Source: Spirochaetales bacterium
Lineage (GTDB): Bacteria > Spirochaetota > Spirochaetia > JAGLYY01
Direction of reading: 5' to 3'
Assembly (NCBI GenBank): GCA_023131935.1
Contig: JAGLYY010000283.1
Coordinates: 1-9,849 of the forward strand
Length of the DNA: 9,849 nt
Part shown: positions 1-6,681 of the stretch, in pieces
Layout: every line of letters begins with the position of its first letter
Numbering within the stretch: position 1 is the first letter of the stretch
Translations under genes and position numbers: made by a program
Notes under the pieces: model-generated
The model's input: the letters and a program-made list of their open reading frames with translations, nothing else
Database searches by the model: none
What the model was told of the DNA's origin: nothing

Positions 1-1789
1 CAACCGGAAGAAGGGTCCGGCCCGGAAGATTCATCAGCAAATAACGGGTAGCGTTCCAGATTTTATTCGCGAACCTGGATCCCATTTTAAAGGTATCCAT
101 ATCGATGAGGATATCCTGACCCTGGGCCGCGAGGAAAGCAAGAGTAAACTTCATCGCGTCCGCTCCATAGACGTCAACCACATCCAGGGGATCAAGACCG
201 TTCCCTAATGATTTGGACATCTTTCTTCCCAACTTGTCCCGGACCAGTCCCGTTATGTAGATATCCCTGAAAGGCACCTCACCGAGGAATTCCATACCCG
301 CCATGATCATTCTGGCTACCCAGAAAAATATGATGTCATACGCGGTAACAAGGGTTGAGGTGGGAAAGAACTTTTCGAGGTCATCTGTTTTCTCCGGCCA
401 TCCGAGAGTCGAGAAGGGCCAGAGCCACGAAGAGAACCAGGTATCAAGAACATCCTCCTCCTGTCTTAAGCTTGTTGAGCTGCACTTTGGACATTCAGAG
501 GGATCATCCTTACTAACGATGACTTCAGCACATTCATCGCAGTACCAAACCGGAATCCGGTGTCCCCACCAGAGTTGCCGCGAGATACACCAGTCCCGAA
601 TCCCCTTCAGCCAATGGGTATAGGTATTCTCCCACTTCTTCGGGTAAAACCGTATCTCTTCCCGCTTCCAGGCTCCCATGGCCTTTTCCGCCAGTGTTTT
701 CATGGCAACAAACCACTGGTCAGAGAGATACGGTTCAACAACGGTATTGCAGCGGTAACAGTGGCCAACCTGGTGATTGTGCTCCTCTTCCCTGATAAAC
801 AACCCTAAAGCTTTCAGATCATCAACGATTATCTTCCGGGCTTCTTCAACAGCCAGCCCCCGGTATTTCTCCGGGGCGCTGCCCCCGATAGTACCATCGG
901 GGTTGAGGATATTGATTTTCTCAAGATTATGTCTGTTACCCATTTCCCAGTCGTTGGGATCGTGCGCCGGGGTTATCTTAACCGCACCGGTACCAAACTC
1001 CATATCTACAAACCTGTCAGCAATGACAGGTATTTCCCGGTCTGTCAGTGGAAGTTTCACCATTTTTCCAATGATGTCGCTATACCGGGGATCTTCAGGA
1101 TGAACCGCTACCGCCGAATCCCCAAGCATTGTCTCCGGTCTGGTGGTAGCAATCTCGATATTCCCGGAACCATCTGATAGTGGATAATGGTAATGATAGA
1201 GTTTACCCTGCACTTCCAGATGCTCAACTTCATCATCCGCAATGGCAGTCCCGCAGGAGGAACACCAGTTTATCAGATAATTGCCCCGATAAATCAAGCC
1301 TTTCTCATACAGGTTGACAAAGACCTCTCTTACAGCCTCTGAAAGTCCTTCATCCAGGGTAAAACGTTCCCTTGACCAGTCACAGGAAGCCCCCATCTTC
1401 TGCAGCTGTTTTACGATAACAGCATGATGTTCCTCTTTCACCTTCCAGGTTTCTTCTAAAAAAGCTTCACGGCCGATTTCATTTTTGGAGGTTCCCCTTC
1501 CCTTAAGTGTTTTTTCGACTATGTTCTGGGTCGCTATTCCAGCATGATCGGTACCGGGGAGCCAGAGTGTCGGTTTTCCAAGCATCCGGTGATACCGGAT
1601 GAGGATATCCTGGAGAATAATATTCAGGCCATGTCCCATGTGGAGAATGCCGGTAACGTTTGGCGGAGGAATTACTATGACAAAGGGTTTCTTATCATTA
1701 GCGGCTACCGGAAAGAAGAAGTCCTTCTCAATCCAGAAATCATATATACGGTCTTCAAAATCCTTTGGATTGTAAGCTTTTTCAAGCAT
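1..1789 (-). CDS. valS: Valyl-tRNA synthetase, N-terminal 596 residues (3' end beyond left edge)
   Basis: Class I aminoacyl-tRNA synthetase that charges tRNA-Val with valine in the cytoplasm and edits mischarged threonine. The frame is open from the ATG at 1789 to the left edge with no stop. The HIGH signature is HMGH at residues 50-53, inside PPPNVTGILHMGHG. The KMSKS loop is exact at 523-527. The editing (CP1) domain carries TTRPETMLGD at 215-224 and spans roughly 150-350. Cysteine pairs at 176/179 and 344/347, and at 417/420 and 433/436, look like two zinc knuckles. The family is usually about 870-950 residues, so the C-terminal anticodon-binding and coiled-coil parts are missing here only because the window ends. 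The start is chosen because GGAGGAG lies at 1797-1803, 7 bases upstream, and because MLEKAYNPKDFE is a typical ValS beginning. A candidate promoter at 1820-1848 suggests it is transcribed separately from the Crp-like gene. Confidence 0.98.
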   Translation of the reverse strand, partial: MLEKAYNPKDFEDRIYDFWIEKDFFFPVAANDKKPFVIVIPPPNVTGILHMGHGLNIILQDILIRYHRMLGKPTLWLPGTDHAGIATQNIVEKTLKGRGTSKNEIGREAFLEETWKVKEEHHAVIVKQLQKMGASCDWSRERFTLDEGLSEAVREVFVNLYEKGLIYRGNYLINWCSSCGTAIADDEVEHLEVQGKLYHYHYPLSDGSGNIEIATTRPETMLGDSAVAVHPEDPRYSDIIGKMVKLPLTDREIPVIADRFVDMEFGTGAVKITPAHDPNDWEMGNRHNLEKINILNPDGTIGGSAPEKYRGLAVEEARKIIVDDLKALGLFIREEEHNHQVGHCYRCNTVVEPYLSDQWFVAMKTLAEKAMGAWKREEIRFYPKKWENTYTHWLKGIRDWCISRQLWWGHRIPVWYCDECAEVIVSKDDPSECPKCSSTSLRQEEDVLDTWFSSWLWPFSTLGWPEKTDDLEKFFPTSTLVTAYDIIFFWVARMIMAGMEFLGEVPFRDIYITGLVRDKLGRKMSKSLGNGLDPLDVVDVYGADAMKFTLAFLAAQGQDILIDMDTFKMGSRFANKIWNATRYLLMNLPGRTLLPV

Positions 1790-1819
1790 CTTGTCTCTCC
1801 TCCAGCAATATGGTTTGCC

Positions 1820-1848
1820 ATAGTAGCAGATTTTATAAGGCACTTCAA
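1820..1848 (-). promoter_or_regulatory. Candidate sigma-70 promoter for valS
   Basis: On the minus strand, TTGAAG (1848-1843) is followed by a 17-base spacer and TACTAT (1825-1820). A TG lies one base before the -10, giving an extended -10 (TGCTACTAT). The predicted transcription start is near 1813, leaving a leader of about 24 bases with the ribosome-binding site GGAGGAG at 1803-1797. This is pattern recognition only. Both hexamers match consensus at 4 of 6 positions, but the spacing, extended -10 and position relative to the gene all fit. Confidence 0.5.
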
Positions 1849-2004
1849 GAAAGAAAGGCAGTCCTTTATGGAGGATATACTGCCGCGGTTCTTTCTCTAT
1901 TCTTCCCCGATATTACCCTGGATGAGGATCTGATATCCCTGTTGACAGAATCTTATGGAGAATTAATTTTTCCAATATCTGATAATCCAGGTATTCAGCT
2001 GCTA
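1849..2004. other. Intergenic stretch between the Crp-like gene and valS
   Basis: About 215 bases separate the Crp-like stop codon from the valS start. The part upstream of the valS promoter shows no convincing GC-rich hairpin followed by a T-run, so I cannot place a terminator for the Crp-like gene. An AT-rich imperfect palindrome lies around 1958-1974 (GGAGAATTAATTTTTCC on the plus strand) but has no GC stem. The plus strand is open in one frame through this whole stretch, which is discussed as a finding. Confidence 0.5.
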
Positions 2005-3237
2005 TTACATCTTATTCATCGACCCCTGCTGCCGGGCCCTATCTATCTTTTCCATTTTTCGATAATAAGCAGCCTGTTTCTGTATCTCTTCGATATCAAT
2101 TACATGGATTTTATTGTCCTTTATTTTCAGACGGGTATTTTCAAACAATCTTCTTGTAACAGCGCTCCCCTCCACCTTATCGAGACCGACCATATTGGCA
2201 AGCTCCTGGGGGCCAAAATCAAAGGTATAAGAATCATTGGATACAGGGACCTTGTTCTTTTCGAGCTGAATGAGCATCGCGTCGTAGAATTTCCCCAGAT
2301 TATCCTTAATCTGGGTGTTTGCAAGTTGTTTGTAGATGAACCATATCCTCTCGGAAAGAAGCTGGGTGAGTTTCGTAATGATCTGGGGCTGGGATGATAC
2401 CATCCGTTTAAAGTTTGCCTTGTTTACCGCGAGAAGGGCTGAATCCTCGTAGGCAATAGCGGACGCACTTCTTGGGCGATCTTCCAGAAGGGACATTTCT
2501 CCGAAAATATCTCCCGCTTTGAGGAGAGCCAGTAATACCTCATTGTTGTTAACAATTTTGGTAATTTTCACGCTTCCCCGTTGGATGATATACAGCTCCT
2601 GTCCTGGTTGGGCTTCAGAAAAGATCATAGTGTCCTTGGGATAGGTTCTATTGAAATCTTCGTTCCCGGAATCAATATCGAGGTAAACCGTTTTCGCGTA
2701 TGGCTTTATTTTTGCCATCCGCTCTTTAGCAACTCTGATATTCTCGCCGTTGATACAGTATTTAATATATTGATAATACGCGTAATACGCTTCGTTATAC
2801 TGACTCTGCCTGGCATAGTATTCTGCCACCCGAAACAGGTGCGAGGGATTTTCCTGGGCGGTGCTTTTCAAGGTAAGTCTCGTGAGGGCTTCATCGAGAT
2901 ACCGCATTTTTTTTGAAAACTGCTGGATGATTTTCATGGCTACCGGCGCATTTCGCTCAATAAGAAGGCCAAATTGTTCCCGATGCACCGATATCAGGGA
3001 GACATCGCTAATCGCCTGAGCTGTTTCTATGTGACTGTGATTGGACATGGTGGAAACAACCCCGAAAAAGTCCCCGGGATTAAGGATATTGCCCTCCTCG
3101 ACAACCTCAATCTCTTTGCCTATCCGAACGTTCCCTCCCCGGAGTATGTAGAAGTAATCGGCCCTTTGTTTTCCTTCAACAATGATATATGCACCCTTCT
3201 TAAAGTTTACAAGTGAAAGCTGTAAAGGATTATTCAT
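2005..3237 (-). CDS. Crp-like protein with two cyclic-nucleotide-binding domains, TPR-like linker and winged helix
   Basis: Predicted cytoplasmic transcription regulator of 410 residues, about twice the length of Crp. Domain order: cNMP-binding domain 1 at about 8-115; a helical, tyrosine-rich TPR-like linker at about 129-180; cNMP-binding domain 2 at about 190-300; and a C-terminal winged-helix region at about 335-385 (PQELANMVGLDKVEGSAVTR). Domain 2 has an intact phosphate-binding cassette, GDIFGEMSLL then RPRSASA, with Glu247 and Arg256 in the Crp positions. In domain 1 the corresponding stretch, GDFFGVVSTMSNHSHIETAQA, lacks both that Glu and that Arg. The start is the ATG at 3237, with GGGAG at 3246-3242. 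A TTG 15 bases further upstream has no ribosome-binding site and would sit almost at the transcription start. The gene has its own promoter (3269-3298). The ligand and targets are unknown. The architecture is one I associate with spirochaetes. Confidence 0.9.
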   Translation of the reverse strand: MNNPLQLSLVNFKKGAYIIVEGKQRADYFYILRGGNVRIGKEIEVVEEGNILNPGDFFGVVSTMSNHSHIETAQAISDVSLISVHREQFGLLIERNAPVAMKIIQQFSKKMRYLDEALTRLTLKSTAQENPSHLFRVAEYYARQSQYNEAYYAYYQYIKYCINGENIRVAKERMAKIKPYAKTVYLDIDSGNEDFNRTYPKDTMIFSEAQPGQELYIIQRGSVKITKIVNNNEVLLALLKAGDIFGEMSLLEDRPRSASAIAYEDSALLAVNKANFKRMVSSQPQIITKLTQLLSERIWFIYKQLANTQIKDNLGKFYDAMLIQLEKNKVPVSNDSYTFDFGPQELANMVGLDKVEGSAVTRRLFENTRLKIKDNKIHVIDIEEIQKQAAYYRKMEKIDRARQQGSMNKM

Positions 3238-3268
3238 ACTACTCCCGGACAAACCATTATTAGTATTA

Positions 3269-3298
3269 ATTCTACGGGGTGCCCCTATCAGTTGTCAA
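3269..3298 (-). promoter_or_regulatory. Sigma-70 promoter of the Crp-like gene
   Basis: On the minus strand, a perfect TTGACA (3298-3293) is followed by an 18-base spacer and TAGAAT (3274-3269), one mismatch from TATAAT. The predicted transcription start is near 3262, giving a leader of about 25 bases before the ATG at 3237. The spacer contains GGGGCACCCC, a short GC-rich dyad (plus strand 3276-3285). This is the best promoter match in the window. Confidence 0.72.
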
Positions 3299-3306
3299 CG
3301 CACAAC
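3291..3306. promoter_or_regulatory. Candidate operator dyad overlapping the -35 of the Crp-like gene
   Basis: The plus strand reads GTTGTCAACGCACAAC, an inverted repeat of GTTGT and ACAAC separated by 6 bases. It contains most of the -35 hexamer of the promoter described at 3269-3298. The 5-N6-5 geometry is the same as that of Crp-family sites (TGTGA-N6-TCACA), although the half-site sequence differs. A regulator bound here would be expected to block the polymerase, so autorepression by the adjacent Crp-like protein is a reasonable inference. A 5-base-arm dyad can arise by chance. Confidence 0.35.
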
Positions 3307-3359
3307 ACTAGTATATCGTATCAATAGAGTCCGTACACCTATTTTCGGTTGATTTATTG

Positions 3360-3383
3360 AAAAACATGATCCAGAAGGGCCAT
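3360..3383 (-). terminator. Weak terminator-like hairpin after the transglutaminase-like gene
   Basis: One base past the stop codon, the minus-strand transcript reads ATGGCCC, loop TTCT, GGATCAT, then GTTTTT. The stem has seven positions including one G-U wobble and one C-A mismatch, and is followed by five T residues. The position is right for ending the cysS-sigma operon, but the stem is imperfect and may be inefficient. Confidence 0.35.
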
Positions 3384-3384
3384 T

Positions 3385-5061
3385 TTACCAGATATCTATC
3401 AGGCGAAGGTCTTTCCAGGAAACTGAATAACTTTCTATTGAGGCGGAATGTTCCTCGTGGAAGGTCTGAAAACTGTACATTTCTTTTCGCCGGACAGTTA
3501 GCCCCCCTGGAGTGAGTGGTTTCAAATCGATTAGTCCACGGGAGAAACTGATATGGTGGTTGTCAAGATTTCCAAAGTAGTATTCCACCGGATCCTGTAC
3601 CTGGGGCATATCGCCAAAACGTGCACCTCCAGCCAGAGCAGGATCAACCGGCACCCAGCCAAAAGCTTCAAGATAGAACTCAGCCCAATAATGTTTTACT
3701 GTATCCTTATTGTTATAAACCATATACCCTGCAACTGGCCTTGCAGGTATCCCGGCATCTCTGGCAAGGGCGGTAAAAAGGACTGCCAGTGTATAGGAAT
3801 CCCCTTTTTTCTTCTCCAGGTTGGTGATTATCCCGGTCGAAGATACTTCCCGGTCGAAGGTCATATTCTTTACGAGCCAGGAAAAAATATCACGGGCTTT
3901 CAGGTAAGGATTAGTCTGTCTTCTGGTAATGGAATCAGAAAGAGAGCGTATTGCCAGGTTATCATTGGGGATAATGATATCCGGGGCAGTATACCGCTTA
4001 TAAAACTTTCTTTTAGTATTGTATGAACGGATAACTTTACTGGGATTTATGGTAGTTTGAACGGCATATCTGTCAAACCAGAAGGTTTGCTGGATCTCAT
4101 AAGAGTGGAAAGGCTCAAGATTTTCAAACCTGAAACGGTTTACCCCCCGGTAGTCTTCCCAGAGAGGGGTAACCTCCCCATACTCACTCTTGATATTACG
4201 CTGCTCCATTGAAAGAGCAATAATTGGGACCCACACATCGAGGGCGTTCTCCCCTTCTCCGTCTCCCTGCACATCATGAATTCGCACCCCAATCGAACAT
4301 TGGTAGCCCCGCTTATCAAGAAAGAGTTTGTTACCCACCTGTCCCGCGACCTCAAAATAAACGGCGTTTGACATTCCATGGTCTGTTTGAATCTGAATTG
4401 TCCCCGACGAAGCCCCTTCAGGAACATGGACCCGGACTTCCTGATCGCTCCAGATCACATAATCTTCATCGAGATGTGATGCCCTGGCGAAGAATGGGAG
4501 GCTTTCTCCTATATTTCTACCCTCATCGGGCAGACTGATCGGTGTAAAAAGTACAGTTCCCTTTCCCTGCTCTAAACCGAAGTTCAGCCCTGTAAGGGTA
4601 ATCAGGCTTCTTACACTGCCGTTGCCGGGATCAACGCCGCTTATATAAGGCAGCCCCGGAGCAGCGGGACCTGAAAGAATAATCGGGATGTGATTTTTAT
4701 TGGTAAAGAGTTTTCCGTTGCTCCTACCATGCCGGGTTGAAACAAGGACCATGCCGGAACCGGCATCCTCAGGGACCCGGACACTGATACGATCATTTGT
4801 CCATTCCAGATATAAGGTGGAGGTTGGACGGGCACCGGCAATAGCAACTTCACTACCTTTTCGCTCATTTCCAAAATTTTCACCACGTATGATGAGAACA
4901 GTACCTGGGAAAGCAACCTCCGGTGTGATACTCGAGATCAGCGGAGGTTTATCAGTAAACTGCATACTGATAAAAAGAACAATAAGCACAATGGCGAATA
5001 TCAGTATGGGAACAAAACTTCTATGCCGGACAATCCGGCGGTGTACCGGGACTTTTGTCAT
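3385..5061 (-). CDS. Membrane-anchored TIG/IPT-domain protein with transglutaminase-like domain lacking the catalytic Cys
   Basis: 558 residues. An arginine-rich N-terminus (about 8-14) precedes one hydrophobic segment at about 17-33, predicting a signal anchor with the rest in the periplasm. Two TIG/IPT immunoglobulin-like domains follow at about 39-127 (ISSITPEVAFPGT...IRGENFG) and 137-239 (ISGVDPGNGS...LTGLNFG). Residues about 250-380 look like a beta-rich domain that precedes the transglutaminase core at about 385-480. The core has GDSYTLAVLFTALARDAGIP, HYWAEFYL and WVPVDPA. His457 and Asp473 match the catalytic His and Asp, but the nucleophilic Cys position is Ser422 (codon TCC). The only Cys in the protein is Cys255, outside the core. 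ATG at 5061 overlaps the upstream stop by 4 bases (ATGA), with AAGGG six bases ahead, so it is translationally coupled. It may be a peptide-binding or structural domain, or an altered hydrolase. The substrate is unknown. Confidence 0.88.
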   Translation of the reverse strand: MTKVPVHRRIVRHRSFVPILIFAIVLIVLFISMQFTDKPPLISSITPEVAFPGTVLIIRGENFGNERKGSEVAIAGARPTSTLYLEWTNDRISVRVPEDAGSGMVLVSTRHGRSNGKLFTNKNHIPIILSGPAAPGLPYISGVDPGNGSVRSLITLTGLNFGLEQGKGTVLFTPISLPDEGRNIGESLPFFARASHLDEDYVIWSDQEVRVHVPEGASSGTIQIQTDHGMSNAVYFEVAGQVGNKLFLDKRGYQCSIGVRIHDVQGDGEGENALDVWVPIIALSMEQRNIKSEYGEVTPLWEDYRGVNRFRFENLEPFHSYEIQQTFWFDRYAVQTTINPSKVIRSYNTKRKFYKRYTAPDIIIPNDNLAIRSLSDSITRRQTNPYLKARDIFSWLVKNMTFDREVSSTGIITNLEKKKGDSYTLAVLFTALARDAGIPARPVAGYMVYNNKDTVKHYWAEFYLEAFGWVPVDPALAGGARFGDMPQVQDPVEYYFGNLDNHHISFSRGLIDLKPLTPGGLTVRRKEMYSFQTFHEEHSASIESYSVSWKDLRLIDIW

Positions 5062-5600
5062 GAATCACCCTTGACCAATTCTTTATAGCGGAATACCTGA
5101 ATTTCAATCTCGATGGTATAGAGGGTCACCTTTTCCGAGGGAGTATCATCTTCATCGGTAGAGGACTCATCAGCACTATCATTTTTCTCCTGAATCCCCA
5201 GCGGGAAGAAAAATACACTTTCTCCATGTTTAACCGGCAGTGACTCCATCGTGGTATGAAAATCCATCTTTCCATCCTGATGGGTGACCCACACCTCCCC
5301 CTGGGCGAGAAGCAGAAAGGTGCCATCCTCCTTGATATATGGGGTAAGGTGTACGATGACTTTCAAGGTATCGCCGTTTAAACTGAGATTTACCGGCCTG
5401 CCTGAAATGGTATAGGTTTGACTTTCTACATTCCAGAGAGGAGTTCCCTCTGCGTCCCTGACCTCTGTCAGAATATTAAACACAATGGCTTTCTCCTCAA
5501 GAAACTGGTATCGATCTTCCTGAGCGGTGAGTCTATCCGGACAAGCTGCCGACATTAGAACAACAAACCCCAGAAGAAGGATTTTTCTCATCGATATCAC
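5058..5600 (-). CDS. Exported protein or lipoprotein of unknown function in the sigma-factor operon
   Basis: 180 residues; I do not recognise the family. A signal sequence is clear: basic start (RK at 5-6) and a hydrophobic core at about 7-19. MSAAC at 16-20 could be a loose spirochaetal lipobox with Cys20 lipidated, whereas LTA before Gln27 could be an ordinary signal peptidase I site. The mature part alternates short hydrophobic and polar stretches and looks beta-rich. Residues 139-157 form an acidic, Ser/Asp/Glu-rich tract before a last hydrophobic strand. The start is taken as GTG at 5600, because GGAG lies 6 bases upstream. An in-frame ATG at 5591 would leave 15 bases. The GTG shares one base with the anti-sigma stop TAG, and the end overlaps the next gene by 4 bases. 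This placement suggests an envelope protein linked to the sigma/anti-sigma switch. Confidence 0.82.
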   Translation of the reverse strand: MISMRKILLLGFVVLMSAACPDRLTAQEDRYQFLEEKAIVFNILTEVRDAEGTPLWNVESQTYTISGRPVNLSLNGDTLKVIVHLTPYIKEDGTFLLLAQGEVWVTHQDGKMDFHTTMESLPVKHGESVFFFPLGIQEKNDSADESSTDEDDTPSEKVTLYTIEIEIQVFRYKELVKGDS

Positions 5601-6136
5601 TATTTACTCCGCTCGTATTCTGCGGCACGTAATAATGTGGGTTTACCTGAGAAATCATAGATCGGTTCCTGCGGTAATAGAATAGTAACTTCGAAAGCTG
5701 TGGTATCTCCTTCAATAGCTCTGTGGAGGTCCTCAATCGTTTTAATCTGAACATCTACAGGAAGGGTTTCGATTTTTGAAACTGTCCGGAAAGGTTGATC
5801 TTGTTTTAAAGACACGACAAAAAAGAGGGAAAGAACTGAAACGAAAAGTACCATGAAGGCCGTAGCTACAGGAACGGGAATAACAAGTTGTTTCTGCCAG
5901 ATCCTTTCCCTGGAGGTAACCTTCCGCAGACGATTGATCGCCTGCCAGACGGTAACACTGCTCTCTTCAATTCCAGGGATATCTTCTGCCAGCAACACTC
6001 TTCTGAGCTCTTCAAGACAACTCAACTCCTTCCGGCAGGAAGAACACACTTCAATATGCTCTTTGATAGATGCCATCAAGCTGGATTCGATTTCTCCATC
6101 GAAATAAGCAGAAAGTACCTCTTTGTCAGGGCACAT
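5600..6136 (-). CDS. Zinc-finger anti-sigma factor with one transmembrane segment
   Basis: 178 residues. The N-terminal cytoplasmic part has the ZAS (zinc-binding anti-sigma) pattern: Cys2, then AYFDGEI, then His27-x3-Cys31-x2-Cys34 (HIEVCSSC). Residues 85-110 form one membrane segment flanked by basic residues. About 68 residues follow on the predicted periplasmic side, ending in KPTLLRAAEYERSK. Proteins of this type hold their ECF sigma factor inactive until an envelope or redox signal releases it. The ATG at 6136 is chosen because GAGGAGG sits 6 bases upstream and because the frame then begins with MCPDKE, the expected ZAS beginning. A longer reading from 6202 would place 22 unrelated residues ahead of it. 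It overlaps the sigma gene by 11 bases, and its ribosome-binding site lies inside the sigma gene's last codons, so translation of the pair is coupled. Confidence 0.92.
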   Translation of the reverse strand: MCPDKEVLSAYFDGEIESSLMASIKEHIEVCSSCRKELSCLEELRRVLLAEDIPGIEESSVTVWQAINRLRKVTSRERIWQKQLVIPVPVATAFMVLFVSVLSLFFVVSLKQDQPFRTVSKIETLPVDVQIKTIEDLHRAIEGDTTAFEVTILLPQEPIYDFSGKPTLLRAAEYERSK

Positions 6137-6647
6137 ATTCACCCTCCTCGTCCAAAAGCTCTTGCAAGCGATTTCGCGCCCGGAAAACCCGAACTTTAAC
6201 ATTGCCTTCTGAAATCTTCAGAACTTTTCCTATTTCCCGGTAATTCAACCCACTATATTCCTTTAAGATAAGAACAACTTTCAGCTTCTCCGGAAGCTGC
6301 TCCAGACCTTCCCGCAAACGAGCAGCTGATTCTTTTCTCAGCAGACAATCCTCCACCGATTCCTGAACCTTCATTGGTTCTCTACCAAACTTCTCGAAAG
6401 CTTTACGCTCCCGCCCCTTCCGCTTTACAAAGTTCAGGGACAGGTTTTTTACCACCCGAATAAGCCAATATTTCGACTGATCCAGGGTCGGGATCGGGGG
6501 ATATCTATTCAGAAACCGTATAAATGCCTCCTGGCACAGCTCCTCGGCAACCTCCCGGTCTCCGGTGATACGAAAGCTTACACGCATCAGGATGGGAAAT
6601 GCCAATTCGTATACCTCTCTGAAGGGGTACGGCCCCTGTTTCTCCAC
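6126..6647 (-). CDS. ECF-type RNA polymerase sigma factor (RpoE-like)
   Basis: 173 residues, typical for group 4 sigma factors, with regions 1 and 3 absent. Sigma-2 lies at about 8-78 (ITGDREVAEELCQEAFIRFL, then YWLIRVVKNLSLNFVKRK) for core and -10 binding. Sigma-4 lies at about 105-165 (LEQLPEKLKVVLILKEYSGL, then the helix-turn-helix NYREIGKVLKISEGNVKVRV) for -35 recognition. The start is taken as GTG at 6647, because AAGGAG at 6658-6653 is 5 bases upstream. Another GTG at 6653 would overlap that ribosome-binding site. It follows cysS by 34 bases and is followed at once by its presumed anti-sigma factor. I saw no obvious ECF-type GGAAC promoter just upstream, so autoregulation is not shown. 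Which ECF subgroup it belongs to cannot be judged by eye. Confidence 0.94.
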   Translation of the reverse strand: MEKQGPYPFREVYELAFPILMRVSFRITGDREVAEELCQEAFIRFLNRYPPIPTLDQSKYWLIRVVKNLSLNFVKRKGRERKAFEKFGREPMKVQESVEDCLLRKESAARLREGLEQLPEKLKVVLILKEYSGLNYREIGKVLKISEGNVKVRVFRARNRLQELLDEEGEYVP

Positions 6648-6681
6648 GTTCACTCCTTAAACAACCAATGGTCCCCGACCG

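Noticed and set aside
303..1177. Several plus-strand open frames of 80-110 codons
   Set aside because: They lie antisense to valS, whose minus-strand frame is intact with textbook motifs; their translations are low quality and have no supporting ribosome-binding sites.
1941..1968. Plus-strand TTGACA followed by a TAATTT-like hexamer
   Set aside because: A possible antisense promoter toward the Crp-like gene, but the spacing is 16 bases, the -10 is poor and no plus-strand gene follows; likely chance in AT-rich sequence.
2127..2916. Open frames overlapping the Crp-like gene on both strands
   Set aside because: The Crp-like frame has clear domains through this whole stretch; the others are compositional shadows.
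3553..4026. 157-codon plus-strand frame opposite the transglutaminase-like gene
   Set aside because: Antisense to conserved transglutaminase core motifs; no recognisable domain and no plausible translation signal.
6137..6202. N-terminal extension of the anti-sigma factor from 6202
   Set aside because: The extra 22 residues come from the sigma-4 coding region in another frame; ATG at 6136 has a strong ribosome-binding site and gives the expected ZAS beginning.
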